A DNA stretch of 64,000 nt from Ruegeria halocynthiae (GTDB lineage: Bacteria > Pseudomonadota > Alphaproteobacteria > Rhodobacterales > Rhodobacteraceae), in the NCBI RefSeq assembly GCF_900106805.1, contig NZ_FNNP01000003.1, positions 243,373-307,372 of the forward strand, read 5' to 3'. A model generated the notes under the pieces. The model searched no databases and had not been told where the DNA came from. It was given only the letters and a program-made list of their open reading frames with translations. The position numbers and the translations under genes are program-made. Positions 1 through 9,378 of the stretch are shown in pieces; position 1 is the stretch's first letter, and each line of letters starts with the position of its first letter.

Positions 1-13
1 CAGGGTGCTTAGA

Positions 14-1015
14 TCACAGCGCAGTCAGCGCTTCCACCAGTTTACCGGCCCCAAACCGATAAGGATCGGTTGCCGGGATACCCATTTCGGCCTCGACCTT
101 GGCGATGTACGCGCGCGCTTCGTCTTCGCTCAGATGCTGAGTGTTGATCGACACACCCGCAACCTGGCACTCCGGATTTGCCACGCGCGCCAGCGGCAGT
201 GCGGTATCGCGCAGTTGCTCCAGCGTTGGCAACGTGTATTCAGGCAAGCCACGCATATGGGTGCGGGTCGGTTCGTGGCACAGGATCAGCGCATCTGGCT
301 GACCACCATGGATCAGTGCCATCGTCACGCCCGAATAGGACACATGGAACAGTGAGCCCTGTCCTTCGATGTGATCCCAATGGTCCGGATCATTGTCCGG
401 TGTCAGATATTCTACGGACCCGGCCATGAAATCCGCAACGACGGCATCCAGCGGAACACCTTGCCCGGTAACCAGGATGCCGGTCTGACCGGTGGCGCGG
501 AAGGTGGATTTCATGCCACGATTGCGCATTTCGGCGTCCATCGACATTGCAGTATACATTTTACCGGCAGAGCAGTCGGTTCCAACCGCCAGGCACCGTT
601 TGCCAGTACGCTTGCGACCGTTTGCGATCGGGTAACCTACGGTCGGCACACGGACATCATGCAGGGTACACCCATGGGTCTGAGCTGCTGCAACAAGATC
701 ACCTTCGTCGCGCAGCAGGTTATGCAGCCCCGACGCCAGATCATAGCCCATTTCCAACGCAGCGATCAGAACCGCTTTCCAGGAAGCACTGATGACTCCA
801 CCCCGATTTGCAACACCAATGACGAGCGTTTTGGCGCCTGCGGCTTTGCCTTCGGCAAGCGTCAATTCCGTCAGACCCAGATCGGCGTTGCAACCTTCCA
901 GCCTGATTTGACCCACAGCGTTCTCCGGGCGCCAGTCCCGTATGCCAATAGCCACTTTGGCTGCCAACAGGTCGGGCGCATCGCCCAAAAACAATAGGTA
1001 CGGTGTCTCGATCAT
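14..1015 (-). CDS. dgcN: DUF1611 family protein, probable D-glutamate N-acetyltransferase DgcN
   Basis: The 333-residue product has the two-part DUF1611 layout: an N-terminal Rossmann-like part (about 1-140, with VIGVANRGG) and a C-terminal P-loop-like part (about 140-333, with GTDCSAGKMYTA). It ends in a region containing the VSINTQHLSEDEA stretch. In marine Proteobacteria this family includes DgcN, which acetylates D-glutamate so that the partner racemase DgcA can return it to the L form. The partner dgcA usually lies directly downstream, which here would be beyond the left edge of the window. The protein should be cytoplasmic. The family match is strong; the D-Glu substrate is inferred from characterised homologues and was not read from active-site residues. 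Confidence 0.8.
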   Translation of the reverse strand: MIETPYLLFLGDAPDLLAAKVAIGIRDWRPENAVGQIRLEGCNADLGLTELTLAEGKAAGAKTLVIGVANRGGVISASWKAVLIAALEMGYDLASGLHNLLRDEGDLVAAAQTHGCTLHDVRVPTVGYPIANGRKRTGKRCLAVGTDCSAGKMYTAMSMDAEMRNRGMKSTFRATGQTGILVTGQGVPLDAVVADFMAGSVEYLTPDNDPDHWDHIEGQGSLFHVSYSGVTMALIHGGQPDALILCHEPTRTHMRGLPEYTLPTLEQLRDTALPLARVANPECQVAGVSINTQHLSEDEARAYIAKVEAEMGIPATDPYRFGAGKLVEALTAL

Positions 1016-1310
1016 CGCGCTGCACTCCTTTGATTCTGGCTTAAGCTAGAGAACCGATTTAACGAGGGTTTCTCAAATTTTCTTCGCAACCCGCCGTCTG
1101 GCGGGACAGAATTGCGCACTTACAGAAGATTCCGCAAAAATATTCGAAGTTATCAAATTGATCAAACTTTAAGCATCCCTGTATATACCAAATACAGTTC
1201 ATGCTGCGCGCGCATTGCCGCATCAGCACAATCAAGCTTGCGCTGCGCTGCGCAATTTAATATCCCACTGCCAGCAAGGAACGCAATTTCATTACTCAGA
1301 CGAGGTTCAG

Positions 1311-2273
1311 ATGAGTTTCCGCATCCAACCCGCCGCTCCGGCGCGCCCCAATCGTTGCCAACTGTTTGGTCCGGGCTCGAACACCAAGCTGTTTCCCAAA
1401 ATGGCTGCGTCAGCAGCGGATGTCATTAATCTGGATCTGGAAGACTCGGTGGCCCCGTCTGACAAGGATTCCGCCCGCACCAATGTGATCGAGGCGCTCA
1501 ACACGGTCGATTGGGGCAACAAATACATGTCGGTTCGGATCAACGGGTTGGACACGCCCTATTGGTATCGCGACGTGGTTGATGTGCTGGAACAGGCAGG
1601 CGACCGGCTAGACCAGATCATGATCCCCAAGGTCGGCTGTGCGGCAGATGTCTACGCAGTCGACGCTCTGGTGAGCGCTATCGAGCGCGCCAAGGGCCGG
1701 ACTAAACCCATCTCTTTCGAAGTGATCATCGAATCCGCCGCCGGATTGGCGCATGTCGAAGAGATCGCAGCTTCATCCCCGCGCCTGCAGGCGATGAGCC
1801 TCGGGGCTGCGGATTTTGCTGCTTCGATGGGGATGCAGACCACCGGCATCGGCGGTACGCAGGAAAACTACTATATGCTGCGCGAAGGTGAGAAACACTG
1901 GTCCGATCCGTGGCACTGGGCACAGGCCGCCATCGTCGCTGCCTGCCGTACGCATGGCGTACTGCCGGTGGACGGGCCGTTCGGAGATTTCTCCGATGAT
2001 GAAGGCTATGTCGCGCAGGCTAAACGCTCGGCCACGCTGGGAATGGTCGGCAAATGGGCTATCCACCCCAAGCAGATCGCGCTGGCCAACCAGGTGTTCA
2101 CCCCTTCGGATGAGGCTGTGTCCGAGGCACGAGAAATCCTGGCCGCGATGGAACAAGCAAAAGCCAACGGCGAAGGCGCGACCGTTTACAAGGGGCGTCT
2201 GGTCGACATTGCCTCGATCAAACAAGCCGAAGTCATTGTCGCGCAAGCCGAGCTGATCGCGGCAGGAAGCTAA
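1311..2273 (+). CDS. mcl1: L-malyl-CoA / beta-methylmalyl-CoA lyase
   Basis: The 320-residue product has the HpcH/HpaI (CitE-like) TIM-barrel fold. Family signatures are VINLDLEDSVAP near residue 45 (acidic Mg2+/CoA site), the FEVIIESAAGL strand, and the C-terminal GKWAIHPKQIA segment. The length fits Rhodobacter Mcl1 (about 318 residues), which cleaves malyl-CoA to acetyl-CoA and glyoxylate and beta-methylmalyl-CoA to propionyl-CoA and glyoxylate. I chose the ATG at 1311 because the open frame upstream of it has no family similarity and a GAGG-like element lies just before it. It is monocistronic, transcribed divergently from dgcN, and followed by a strong hairpin. Citrate lyase beta subunit is the alternative reading, less likely because the N-terminus (QLFGPGSNTKLFPKM) is typical of malyl-CoA lyases. 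Confidence 0.88.
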   Translation: MSFRIQPAAPARPNRCQLFGPGSNTKLFPKMAASAADVINLDLEDSVAPSDKDSARTNVIEALNTVDWGNKYMSVRINGLDTPYWYRDVVDVLEQAGDRLDQIMIPKVGCAADVYAVDALVSAIERAKGRTKPISFEVIIESAAGLAHVEEIAASSPRLQAMSLGAADFAASMGMQTTGIGGTQENYYMLREGEKHWSDPWHWAQAAIVAACRTHGVLPVDGPFGDFSDDEGYVAQAKRSATLGMVGKWAIHPKQIALANQVFTPSDEAVSEAREILAAMEQAKANGEGATVYKGRLVDIASIKQAEVIVAQAELIAAGS

Positions 2274-2280
2274 TACTCAA

Positions 2281-2312
2281 GAAAGAAGGCGCTCCATCGA
2301 GCGTCTTCTTTC
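2281..2312. terminator. Bidirectional intrinsic terminator-like hairpin
   Basis: A 13-nt stem (GAAAGAAGGCGCT pairing with AGCGTCTTCTTTC, one G-U pair) sits between the convergent mcl1 and PA14-like genes. The A-rich and T-rich outer ends make it usable as an intrinsic terminator from both sides. Confidence 0.75.
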
Positions 2313-2320
2313 AGACCCCA

Positions 2321-2899
2321 TCAACGACCAAAAACCTCATTCGGTGTCCAGGTGAAATTTCCACCCTGCTTGCCCGATTTCATCATCAGGCAGGACGTTC
2401 CTAGTTTCTGGAAATAGACAATCTTCAGTGCATACCAGCCCGCTTTGGGCACTTCTACCGCGGTTCGTTGATTGGCCTCACAGCCTTGAATAGAATCTGA
2501 ACGGCCAATCTGCTGGCCACCAACCCAGGCCTCTATACCGTCATTCGACCAAGTTTCGAGTTCGTAGGCACCAGGTGAATCAAAACGCATATACCCCGTG
2601 ACCTCGGCAGCAACATTATAAGCCTGATCGAACGTCAGAACACTCTCACCTTTGTTGGTGTCCCGATAATCCAAGCCCCGTAAGGGTTGCCCGGGCTGCG
2701 CCTTTGAAAGCATGCTCTTTGCCTGACTCAGATCGCGGATCTTCTTAATCTGGGTCCCGGTACTGATGTACTTTACATTCAACCCGGCAGTTGGACTGGG
2801 CTGAGGGCTTGCTGGCTGTAATTGCAAAGGTGCAGCTGTAGTCGAACCCGCAAATATTGCTAGGGCAGCCACAAGCGCTCCGGTGCGGAAAAATGTCAT
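2321..2899 (-). CDS. Secreted PA14-like domain protein
   Basis: The 192-residue product begins with a clear Sec signal peptide (hydrophobic residues about 7-20, cleavage after STTAA). It is followed by a proline- and glutamine-rich linker and a C-terminal beta-rich domain. That domain (VAAEVTGYMRFDSPGAYELE, then NDGIEAWVGG and GWYALKIVYF) has the order of strands of PA14-type carbohydrate-binding beta-barrels. Two or three cysteines may form a disulfide. It is probably periplasmic or exported; the ligand is unknown. It stands alone, convergent with mcl1 and sharing its terminator. Confidence 0.6.
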   Translation of the reverse strand: MTFFRTGALVAALAIFAGSTTAAPLQLQPASPQPSPTAGLNVKYISTGTQIKKIRDLSQAKSMLSKAQPGQPLRGLDYRDTNKGESVLTFDQAYNVAAEVTGYMRFDSPGAYELETWSNDGIEAWVGGQQIGRSDSIQGCEANQRTAVEVPKAGWYALKIVYFQKLGTSCLMMKSGKQGGNFTWTPNEVFGR

Positions 2900-3017
2900 C
2901 GTCTTCTCCCTGAGATTACGCCCGCTTCGGGAATTAACCCTGCCGGCGATATTGTTGAGATGACACTAGGCCGTGAACATTGACCTCGCAAGGTGGTTAT
3001 AAATCACATTTCATCTG

Positions 3018-3470
3018 TCACGCCCGCGTATCCTTGGGTGATCCCATCACGACATATGAGGTGATCGATGTGACTTGCGGCAAGGTTCCCAGCACCTCGG
3101 TATGGAAGGTTTTGTAGGAAGGAAGGTCCGCACATTCGACCCGCAACAGGTACTCGATCGTGCCGGTGATGTTGTGACACTCTACGACTTCGGGTACCTG
3201 TTGCAGCGCACGTTCGAAGCCCTCTTGCGCCGCTTTGGTGTGTTCCCCCAGACCAACACCGATATAGGCCACGAAGCCAACGCCCAACGCCGCCGGGTTC
3301 AGGACTGCGCGATACCCCGCAATGACGCCCGCGCGCTCAAGCTCCTGCACCCGACGCAGGCACGCCGAGGGTGACAAGCCTACGCGATCCGCAAGATCGA
3401 GGTTGCTGATACGGCCGTCCCGCGACAATTCTTGCAATATCTGTTGGTTTATCTGATCAATCTTCGCCAT
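3018..3470 (-). CDS. Lrp/AsnC family transcriptional regulator
   Basis: The product has 150 residues from the ATG at 3470; eight extra in-frame codons upstream do not fit the family start. An N-terminal winged helix-turn-helix (IDQINQQILQELSRDGRISN, then LADRVGLSPSACLRRV) precedes a C-terminal RAM/ActD ligand-binding domain (VPEVVECHNITGTIEYLLRV) that normally forms octamers and senses an amino acid. It is transcribed divergently from a LysE-type exporter 72 bp away, the standard arrangement in which the Lrp member controls an amino acid exporter. The effector cannot be read from the sequence. Confidence 0.9.
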   Translation of the reverse strand: MAKIDQINQQILQELSRDGRISNLDLADRVGLSPSACLRRVQELERAGVIAGYRAVLNPAALGVGFVAYIGVGLGEHTKAAQEGFERALQQVPEVVECHNITGTIEYLLRVECADLPSYKTFHTEVLGTLPQVTSITSYVVMGSPKDTRA

Positions 3471-3542
3471 TTGTTGTGAAACTAAGCAAACCACGCACGA
3501 AAACGCAATTTCATTTGCCCGCTATGACGAGATTATACGGTC

Positions 3543-4139
3543 ATGACCTATGATGTACTTATGGCCCTGATCGTATTTGCCTTTGTCTCTTCGATCACTC
3601 CGGGGCCCAACAATCTTATGCTTATGGCGTCAGGCGCAAATTTCGGCTTCCGGCGGACGATACCTCATATGCTGGGGATAGGTTTGGGCTTTACGTTCAT
3701 GGTTTTGCTGGTGGGTGCGGGGCTCGTTCAGATTTTCGACCGTTTTCCAGCTAGTTATACGGTGCTAAAAATTGCATCCGTCATTTACCTGCTGTATCTG
3801 GCATGGAAGATCGCCCACGCAGCGCCGGTGAAAGGGCAAGAAGCAATCGGTACGCCGATGACGTTCTTTCAGGCCGCCGCCTTTCAGTGGGTGAACCCAA
3901 AGGCCTGGGCAATGGCACTTACGGCAACGGCGGCTTATGCGCCTGGGCAATCACTTGAAGCTATTATTCTTGTTGCGCTGGTGTTTGGTGCAATCAACCT
4001 GCCATCGGTTAGCACCTGGACGGTCCTGGGCCAACAAATGGCGCGCGTTCTGACAAACCCGCGCCGTTTACTGGTATTCAACTGGACAATGGCTGTGCTT
4101 CTGGTCGCATCGCTCTATCCTGTTCTCTGGCCGAACTAA
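3543..4139 (+). CDS. LysE/RhtB family amino acid exporter
   Basis: The 198-residue inner-membrane protein has about six hydrophobic segments. The family signature SITPGPNNLMLMASGANFG lies at residues 19-37, and FQWVNPKAWAMAL lies in the second half. LysE/RhtB members export amino acids or related compounds in exchange for protons. The divergent Lrp gene is its likely regulator. The substrate is unknown. The stop codon is one base from the end of the convergent AraC-type gene, so the two genes share their 3' ends. Confidence 0.9.
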   Translation: MTYDVLMALIVFAFVSSITPGPNNLMLMASGANFGFRRTIPHMLGIGLGFTFMVLLVGAGLVQIFDRFPASYTVLKIASVIYLLYLAWKIAHAAPVKGQEAIGTPMTFFQAAAFQWVNPKAWAMALTATAAYAPGQSLEAIILVALVFGAINLPSVSTWTVLGQQMARVLTNPRRLLVFNWTMAVLLVASLYPVLWPN

Positions 4140-4140
4140 A

Positions 4141-4974
4141 TCATCTGAGAGGCAGGCAGATTTCAGTCAGCAAATCCTCGGGTGCGGTTTCACGCGGATC
4201 ATTGAGATAGATTTCATAGCAAGGTTGATCTGCGGGTTCTTCACCCGAGTCGGGCAGCCAGTTTCCAAACAGGGCTTGATAGGCGGCGTGGATTCCGGAA
4301 TAGGGGCCTTTGTAAGTCAGAACTGCCGTTTTGCCACCAGGAATGCTGAGGTCCTCCATCCCCTCCGGAGTATCTGTGCCGCAGAATTGAGCCCCAGCAA
4401 AGCTGCGCAGTTCATCCTCGGGCACATCCTCGGGGCTATCGAGATAAAGTCCGATTATCGGACCGACCTGTGGCCACAACTTTCGCGATTCACATAGGGC
4501 ACTAAAGGCCTCGAAGCTACGACCAATCTCAGCATAAGCCCCTTTGTGCGAAAGGGCTACGACACGGCGGGACGGTTCGGTTCGGGTGGTCACGGGATGC
4601 ATGGGATATTCTCCGGTTTTGAAATTTGGATGGGCCGGCAGAATCCGCCCCACTTTTCGAAACGCAACGGGGCTGCTGCCGTAGGCCTCGGAAAAGGCCC
4701 GCGCGAAGGATTTCAGGTTCGGATAGCCAATATCGGTCGCGATCTGTGCAACCGGCCTGTCCGACTGCACCAACCAACAGGCGGCGCGGTGCAACCGTAT
4801 CCGGCGGGTGGCTTGCGCGCAGGTCTCGCCGGTGATGGCGCGAAACACGCGATGCCAATGAAATCGGGACATCGCCGCGACATCGGCCAAGGTATCCAGC
4901 GACAAATCCCCACCGGGGTGGTCGTGGATATAAGCCAACACACGCAGCACACGATCTTCATAGCTGGCGGCCAT
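4141..4974 (-). CDS. AraC family regulator with C-terminal GyrI-like effector domain
   Basis: The product has 277 residues from the ATG at 4974, chosen because MAASYEDRVLRVLAYIHDHP is the usual beginning of this family; the frame stays open to 5058. Residues about 1-105 form the two helix-turn-helix AraC DNA-binding domain (LADVAAMSRFHWHRVFRAIT and VAQIATDIGYPNLKSFARAF). Residues about 120-277 form the GyrI/SbmC-like ligand-binding fold also found in Rob and BmrR. It is probably a one-component sensor of small hydrophobic or cationic compounds. It is divergent from accA with about 120 bp between starts, although control of accA is not implied. Confidence 0.88.
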   Translation of the reverse strand: MAASYEDRVLRVLAYIHDHPGGDLSLDTLADVAAMSRFHWHRVFRAITGETCAQATRRIRLHRAACWLVQSDRPVAQIATDIGYPNLKSFARAFSEAYGSSPVAFRKVGRILPAHPNFKTGEYPMHPVTTRTEPSRRVVALSHKGAYAEIGRSFEAFSALCESRKLWPQVGPIIGLYLDSPEDVPEDELRSFAGAQFCGTDTPEGMEDLSIPGGKTAVLTYKGPYSGIHAAYQALFGNWLPDSGEEPADQPCYEIYLNDPRETAPEDLLTEICLPLR

Positions 4975-5096
4975 TGGTATCCTTCCGAATTCTTCGCCCA
5001 CCTGTCGTCGCATATTGTGAAACCACAAATCTTGCTGAGTTGCATCCGGGGCGACCACAGGTCATATAGCAGGGAACATCCGCGTTGAGAGGCGTC

Positions 5097-6059
5097 ATGA
5101 CCCAGTATCTAGATTTCGAAAAACCGCTGGCCGAGATCGAAGGCAAAGCTGAAGAGCTGCGGGCGCTGGCCCGTGCCAATGAAGAGATGGACGTGGCAGA
5201 AGAAGCCGCCGCGCTGGACGTCAAGGCTGCCAAGCTGCTGGACGAGCTTTATGGGGACCTCACGCCGTGGCGAAAGTGCCAGGTCGCGCGTCACCCTGAG
5301 CGTCCGCATTGCAATGATTATGTGGATGAACTGTTTACGGAATTCACACCTCTGGCAGGTGATCGGAACTTTGCCGACGATCTGGCGGTGATTGGCGGTC
5401 TTGCGCGGTTCAACGACCAGCCTGTCATGGTGATTGGTCATGAAAAAGGCAGCGACACCAAATCGCGGATCGAGCGGAATTTCGGCATGGCTCGCCCCGA
5501 GGGCTATCGCAAGGCCGTGCGCCTGATGGAAATGGCCGGGCGCTTTGGCCTGCCTGTGATCACTCTGATCGACACCGCCGGCGCCTATCCCGGCAAAGGC
5601 GCCGAAGAGCGTGGCCAGTCCGAGGCCATCGCACGCTCGACCGAGATGTGCCTGAAGATCGGAGTACCTCTGGTCTCAGTGATCATCGGTGAAGGTGGTT
5701 CAGGCGGTGCGGTCGCATTTGCGACGGCCAATCGCGTCGCAATGCTGGAACATTCGGTATACTCAGTGATTTCGCCCGAAGGTTGCGCCTCAATCCTATG
5801 GAAAGATTCGGAGAAGATGCGCGAAGCCGCCGAAGCTCTGCGTTTGACGGCTCAGGATCTGCATAAGCTTGGTATCTGTGACCACATCATTCCAGAACCC
5901 AATGGCGGGGCGCATCGTGACCGCCCGGCAACGGTTGAGGCCGTGCGATCTGCAATTGCTTCGATGCTGGAAGAACTTGACGGGAAAGATGCGGCGGCCC
6001 TGATCAAGGACCGCCGTCAGAAGTTCCTGGATATCGGCTCAAAAGGGTTGGCAGCTTAG
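5097..6059 (+). CDS. accA: Acetyl-CoA carboxylase carboxyltransferase subunit alpha
   Basis: The 320-residue product has the classical AccA length. The N-terminal coiled helix ([19 protein letters not shown]) and the carboxyltransferase core ([37 protein letters not shown]) are intact. With AccD it transfers carboxyl from biotinyl-BCCP to acetyl-CoA, the committed step of fatty acid synthesis. The start at 5097 is supported by an AGAGG ribosome-binding site six bases upstream. It is not in an operon here, as is common in Alphaproteobacteria; it lies four bases from the convergent mltB-like gene. Confidence 0.97.
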   Translation: MTQYLDFEKPLAEIEGKAEELRALARANEEMDVAEEAAALDVKAAKLLDELYGDLTPWRKCQVARHPERPHCNDYVDELFTEFTPLAGDRNFADDLAVIGGLARFNDQPVMVIGHEKGSDTKSRIERNFGMARPEGYRKAVRLMEMAGRFGLPVITLIDTAGAYPGKGAEERGQSEAIARSTEMCLKIGVPLVSVIIGEGGSGGAVAFATANRVAMLEHSVYSVISPEGCASILWKDSEKMREAAEALRLTAQDLHKLGICDHIIPEPNGGAHRDRPATVEAVRSAIASMLEELDGKDAAALIKDRRQKFLDIGSKGLAA

Positions 6060-6063
6060 CCTG

Positions 6064-7194
6064 TCAGCCACCCAACCGCTGTAACAACGCCACCGAAGGC
6101 TGGCCAGTCACGGACAGCCCATTCGCGCGCTGATAGGCACTGATCGCGGCTTCAGTGTTTTTGCCAATCACCCCATCTGCGCCTTGCGTGTCATAGCCCG
6201 CGGAAGTCAGGCGGCGCTGCAGTTCTTTGCGATCCTCAAGCGTCAATCCGGTTGCATCCGGCCCGAACGATGCCTGGAACGGCGAACCACCGGCAATCCG
6301 GTCAGCAAGGTGGCCGACACCAATCGCGTAACTGTCCGAGTTGTTATAGCGCTTGATCACCTGAAAATTGCGGAACACTGCGATGCGCGGTCCGGGCGTC
6401 TGTGGTTGCAACACAGCCACCGGAGTGCCCGAGACCGTGCCAGCCTCGCCCCCCCAAGGCTGCCCGCGCACCCAACCCGCACGCGACAGGTAGGCGGCCG
6501 TTGAGGCCAGAGAATCCGCCGGGTCCTCAGACCAGATATCGCGCCGACCGTCACCGGTGAAATCAACCGCATAGGCTAGATAAGACGTTGGAATAAATTG
6601 CGTATGGCCCATGGCCCCGGCCCAGCTACCGGTCATATTGGCAGGGGTTGTATCGCCCTCTTGAATGATCTTCAGCGCCGCCACCAATTGCTTTTCAAAG
6701 AACGCGCCGCGTCGCCCATCGTAAGCCAGCGTTGAGGTCGCCGAGATCACCGGCACATCGCCGCGCCGCGCGCCATAGCGGCTTTCCAGCCCCCAGACGG
6801 CGACGACGATTTCCTTGTCGACCCCGTATTTGGCCTCAATCTGCGACAGGGTGCCTGCGTGCCGCACAAGCATCTGTTTGCCGGTGCTGATCCGCTCGTC
6901 CGAGGCGGCAATGGCCAGATAATCCTCAAGCGAGCGCTTAAATTCGACCTGATTACGGTCGCGCTCGATCACGTCGGGCAAATACCCCGCCCCCTGAAAG
7001 GCGCGGTTGAGCGTGGTCTGAGAGATGCCCTGCGACGCTGCCCGACCTTTGAAACTGGCAACCCATGCATCCCATCCGGCGTTTGGAACCGCACGCATCC
7101 GCGAAGCCGGGGCACGGGTGGGTGCGCTGCCTGTGGAACAGGCCGCCAATAGGGTTGCCCCAAGCCCGATGGAAAATGCTCGTCGTTTGATCAT
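6064..7194 (-). CDS. Lytic murein transglycosylase, MltB-like lipoprotein
   Basis: The 376-residue product starts with a lipoprotein signal peptide with lipobox LLAAC (Cys about 19). It continues with an SLT_2/MltB catalytic domain (about 45-300), including the catalytic Glu in WGLESRYG and the GSWAGAMGHTQFIPTSYL motif, and ends in a PG_binding_1 domain (about 318-374, GVIGKNTEAAISAYQ). It cleaves the MurNAc-GlcNAc bond of peptidoglycan to give 1,6-anhydro ends and should be anchored in the outer membrane facing the periplasm. Its role is inferred as wall remodelling or recycling. No operon partner is visible. Confidence 0.92.
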   Translation of the reverse strand: MIKRRAFSIGLGATLLAACSTGSAPTRAPASRMRAVPNAGWDAWVASFKGRAASQGISQTTLNRAFQGAGYLPDVIERDRNQVEFKRSLEDYLAIAASDERISTGKQMLVRHAGTLSQIEAKYGVDKEIVVAVWGLESRYGARRGDVPVISATSTLAYDGRRGAFFEKQLVAALKIIQEGDTTPANMTGSWAGAMGHTQFIPTSYLAYAVDFTGDGRRDIWSEDPADSLASTAAYLSRAGWVRGQPWGGEAGTVSGTPVAVLQPQTPGPRIAVFRNFQVIKRYNNSDSYAIGVGHLADRIAGGSPFQASFGPDATGLTLEDRKELQRRLTSAGYDTQGADGVIGKNTEAAISAYQRANGLSVTGQPSVALLQRLGG

Positions 7195-7306
7195 AGCTGA
7201 AATCTGCTCTTGTTGTGATTTGTTCTTAGGATAACGCAGCCAAGTCGCTCAGGCCAGCAGAGTGGCACCCGAAACCAACATGTCAGAGCGATGGGCAACA
7301 AGCCGC

Positions 7307-7954
7307 TCAGGTCACCAGCAGGCGAAGCCCTTGCGTCACGTCCGAGCGCACGGCAAGCCGTAGCCCCGGCTCATCCCCGGCCTTGAGTGCGGCAATGATC
7401 AGGCGGTGATAATGCGGCGGCTCGGTCCGCCGTAAGCGGCCATAAAGTGCGCGCATCGTAGGACCCAGTTGCAGCCAGACGGTTTCAGCCATTGCAAGCA
7501 TCGCCGGCGCCTGCGCGCGCAGGTACAGTGTGCGGTGGAATTCCAGATTTGAACGGATATAGCCAACCGCATCACGTTTCGTGACCATCTCGGCCACGGT
7601 CATGTTGATGCTTTGCAACCGGTCAATCAGTGCCATATGCGCACGCGGCAGGGCGCGGCTGGCCAGTTCAACCTCGAGCAGCGCGCGCAGCGCTGCCAGC
7701 TCCTCAATTCGATCGCGGGTCAGTTCAGGCGTCGACACGCGGCCCGAAGTGGACAAAGACAGCGCACCTTCGGCCGCCAACCGCCGTACCGCTTCGCGCG
7801 CAGGGGTCATCGACACGCCGAATTCCTTGCCGATACCACGCAGAGTCAAAGCCTGCCCCGGAGCCATCTCACCATGCATGATCCGAGATCTGAGTGATCG
7901 ATACACTCGATCATGGGTGGCAATGTGGGACTCGGCGGGGCGTGTGGTCAACAT
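7307..7954 (-). CDS. GntR family regulator, FCD (FadR) subfamily
   Basis: The 215-residue product has an N-terminal winged helix (about 10-75; LRGIGKEFGVSMTPAREAVR is the recognition region) and an all-helical FCD ligand domain (about 85-210). The FCD metal ligands are plausible (LEFHRT, and a late His). FCD regulators usually respond to organic acids. The target is unknown: the downstream neighbour is unrelated core sequence and the upstream neighbour is a metalloprotease gene. A perfect 10-bp palindrome lies just before its start and suggests autoregulation. Confidence 0.9.
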   Translation of the reverse strand: MLTTRPAESHIATHDRVYRSLRSRIMHGEMAPGQALTLRGIGKEFGVSMTPAREAVRRLAAEGALSLSTSGRVSTPELTRDRIEELAALRALLEVELASRALPRAHMALIDRLQSINMTVAEMVTKRDAVGYIRSNLEFHRTLYLRAQAPAMLAMAETVWLQLGPTMRALYGRLRRTEPPHYHRLIIAALKAGDEPGLRLAVRSDVTQGLRLLVT

Positions 7955-7961
7955 AGGTTTA

Positions 7962-7971
7962 TGTGATCACA
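7962..7971. promoter_or_regulatory. Probable operator of the GntR gene
   Basis: The perfect palindrome TGTGATCACA lies eight bases upstream of the gntR start codon, inside a roughly symmetric AT-rich flank. This is the size and position expected for an autoregulatory GntR/FCD site. Binding is inferred. Confidence 0.45.
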
Positions 7972-7984
7972 AATTCTCATGACG

Positions 7985-8677
7985 TCAAGCGGCAGAATCG
8001 AAGCGATAGCGGTGAAGCTCGGCCCCATTGTCGCGCAACCAACGGCGGGGCACTTCATAGGGGCCAAATATTCGCTGAACCTGAGCCCAAAATGCCGGCG
8101 AATGATTCATTTCGACCAGATGCGCGACCTCATGAGCGGCCACATAGTGCAAGACCTCTGACGGTGCGAGGATCAATCGCCATGAAAACATCAGCGCACC
8201 AGCAGAACTGCAGGATCCCCAGCGCGAACGGGTATCGCGCAGCGTAATGCTACTATATGGACGATCCAACATCGCGGCATAATCATCACACGCGCCGGTC
8301 AACCGATCGCGGGCAAGTTCTTTGAGGAACCGGGCGAGCCTTCGCGCCTCTGCACCGGTCGGAACACCGATCTCGCTATCGCTCAGCAGTACACGCCGAC
8401 CTGAGGTGGGAACGATTCGCCGCGCTTTCCCCTCGATTGATATGGATTGCCCGATCCCAACCGTTTCAGGCTCTGGCCGATCTTGAAGATGACCGCGAAT
8501 CCAATCCTCTTTCTGATGTGCAAAATCCAATGCTTCAGCCTCGGCGATGCCGGTTGGGTAGGTTAGCGTAACCCGCCCATCCAATTGGGAAATTCGCAAA
8601 CTGATCCGTCTTGCCTGCGCAGATTTGCGCAATGTCAGCGGTACCAGAGGCGTTCCAGGCAATGCGTGTCGCCCCAT
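7985..8677 (-). CDS. YgjP/SprT-like zinc metallopeptidase (M48-related, DUF45)
   Basis: The product has 230 residues from the ATG at 8677 (MGRHALPG); the longer frame to 8743 lacks family similarity. The C-terminal metalloprotease core has the zinc motif HEVAHLVEMNHSPAFW (HExxH plus the downstream conserved H), preceded by DTRSRWGSCSSAG, the hallmark of the YgjP/DUF45 family. The N-terminal half is a beta-rich domain (RRISLRISQLDGRVTLTYP). It is a cytoplasmic putative protease without an established substrate and is very widespread in Rhodobacteraceae. It is divergent from the TIGR02300 gene. Confidence 0.9.
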   Translation of the reverse strand: MGRHALPGTPLVPLTLRKSAQARRISLRISQLDGRVTLTYPTGIAEAEALDFAHQKEDWIRGHLQDRPEPETVGIGQSISIEGKARRIVPTSGRRVLLSDSEIGVPTGAEARRLARFLKELARDRLTGACDDYAAMLDRPYSSITLRDTRSRWGSCSSAGALMFSWRLILAPSEVLHYVAAHEVAHLVEMNHSPAFWAQVQRIFGPYEVPRRWLRDNGAELHRYRFDSAA

Positions 8678-8777
8678 GGGCCGATCTCCTTTGCGCAAAG
8701 GCTTTGACAGTGCCTGCCGCATGTGGCAGGTGACCTGAATCATTGATGAGATTCACCTGATATCAAGGGGATTTGAT

Positions 8778-9101
8778 ATGCCCAAGGAAGAATGGGGCGT
8801 AAAGCGTGTTTGCCCGACCACTGGCAAACGCTTTTATGACCTGAACAAGGACCCGATCGTCAGCCCCTACACCGGCGAGATCGTAGAAATGGAAACCGGC
8901 AAAAGCCGGATGATCGCGGCAGATGCTGAAGATGCTGCCTCGGTCAAAGCACGCGAGGCTTCGTCGGAAGAAGAAATCGTGTTGGACGATGACGACAACG
9001 TCGATGTCGAGCTGGAAGACGATATTTTAGACGACGAAGACGACAGCGACAACGTACCTTTGGACGATATCAAGGACATGTCGTCAGAAGACGAAAACTG
9101 A
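8778..9101 (+). CDS. TIGR02300 family acidic protein
   Basis: The 107-residue product has a conserved N-terminal half (about 1-45) with CPTTGKRFYDLNKDPIVSPY, a degenerate zinc-ribbon-like segment, and a C-terminal half that is almost pure Asp/Glu. This is the standard architecture of the alphaproteobacterial TIGR02300 family, whose function is unknown. The low-complexity acidic tail suggests binding to basic partners. The tRNA-Ala gene follows after 138 bp. Confidence 0.9.
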   Translation: MPKEEWGVKRVCPTTGKRFYDLNKDPIVSPYTGEIVEMETGKSRMIAADAEDAASVKAREASSEEEIVLDDDDNVDVELEDDILDDEDDSDNVPLDDIKDMSSEDEN

Positions 9102-9239
9102 TGGGTTTCGGGGCGGCCTGTTCCGCCTCGCCCTAGCCCGCAGGGACGGTGCGAACTTTTTCGTCGATTGCGTTTTTAGACTTGCACTCAACGGCGGTGT
9201 CTCTTAAACGTCCGTCCACCGCCGTGGCGGTACCTGCAT

Positions 9240-9315
<76 letters not shown>

Positions 9316-9378
9316 AAACCTAACAATACAACTAGATAGCAAGCATTAGAGCGGTGTGACACACAGGTGTGACACAAA

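Noticed and set aside
9102..9239. Terminator after the TIGR02300 gene (GGGGCGG/CCGCCTC hairpin)
   Set aside because: The stem is short and not followed by a T-run, so it could not be supported.
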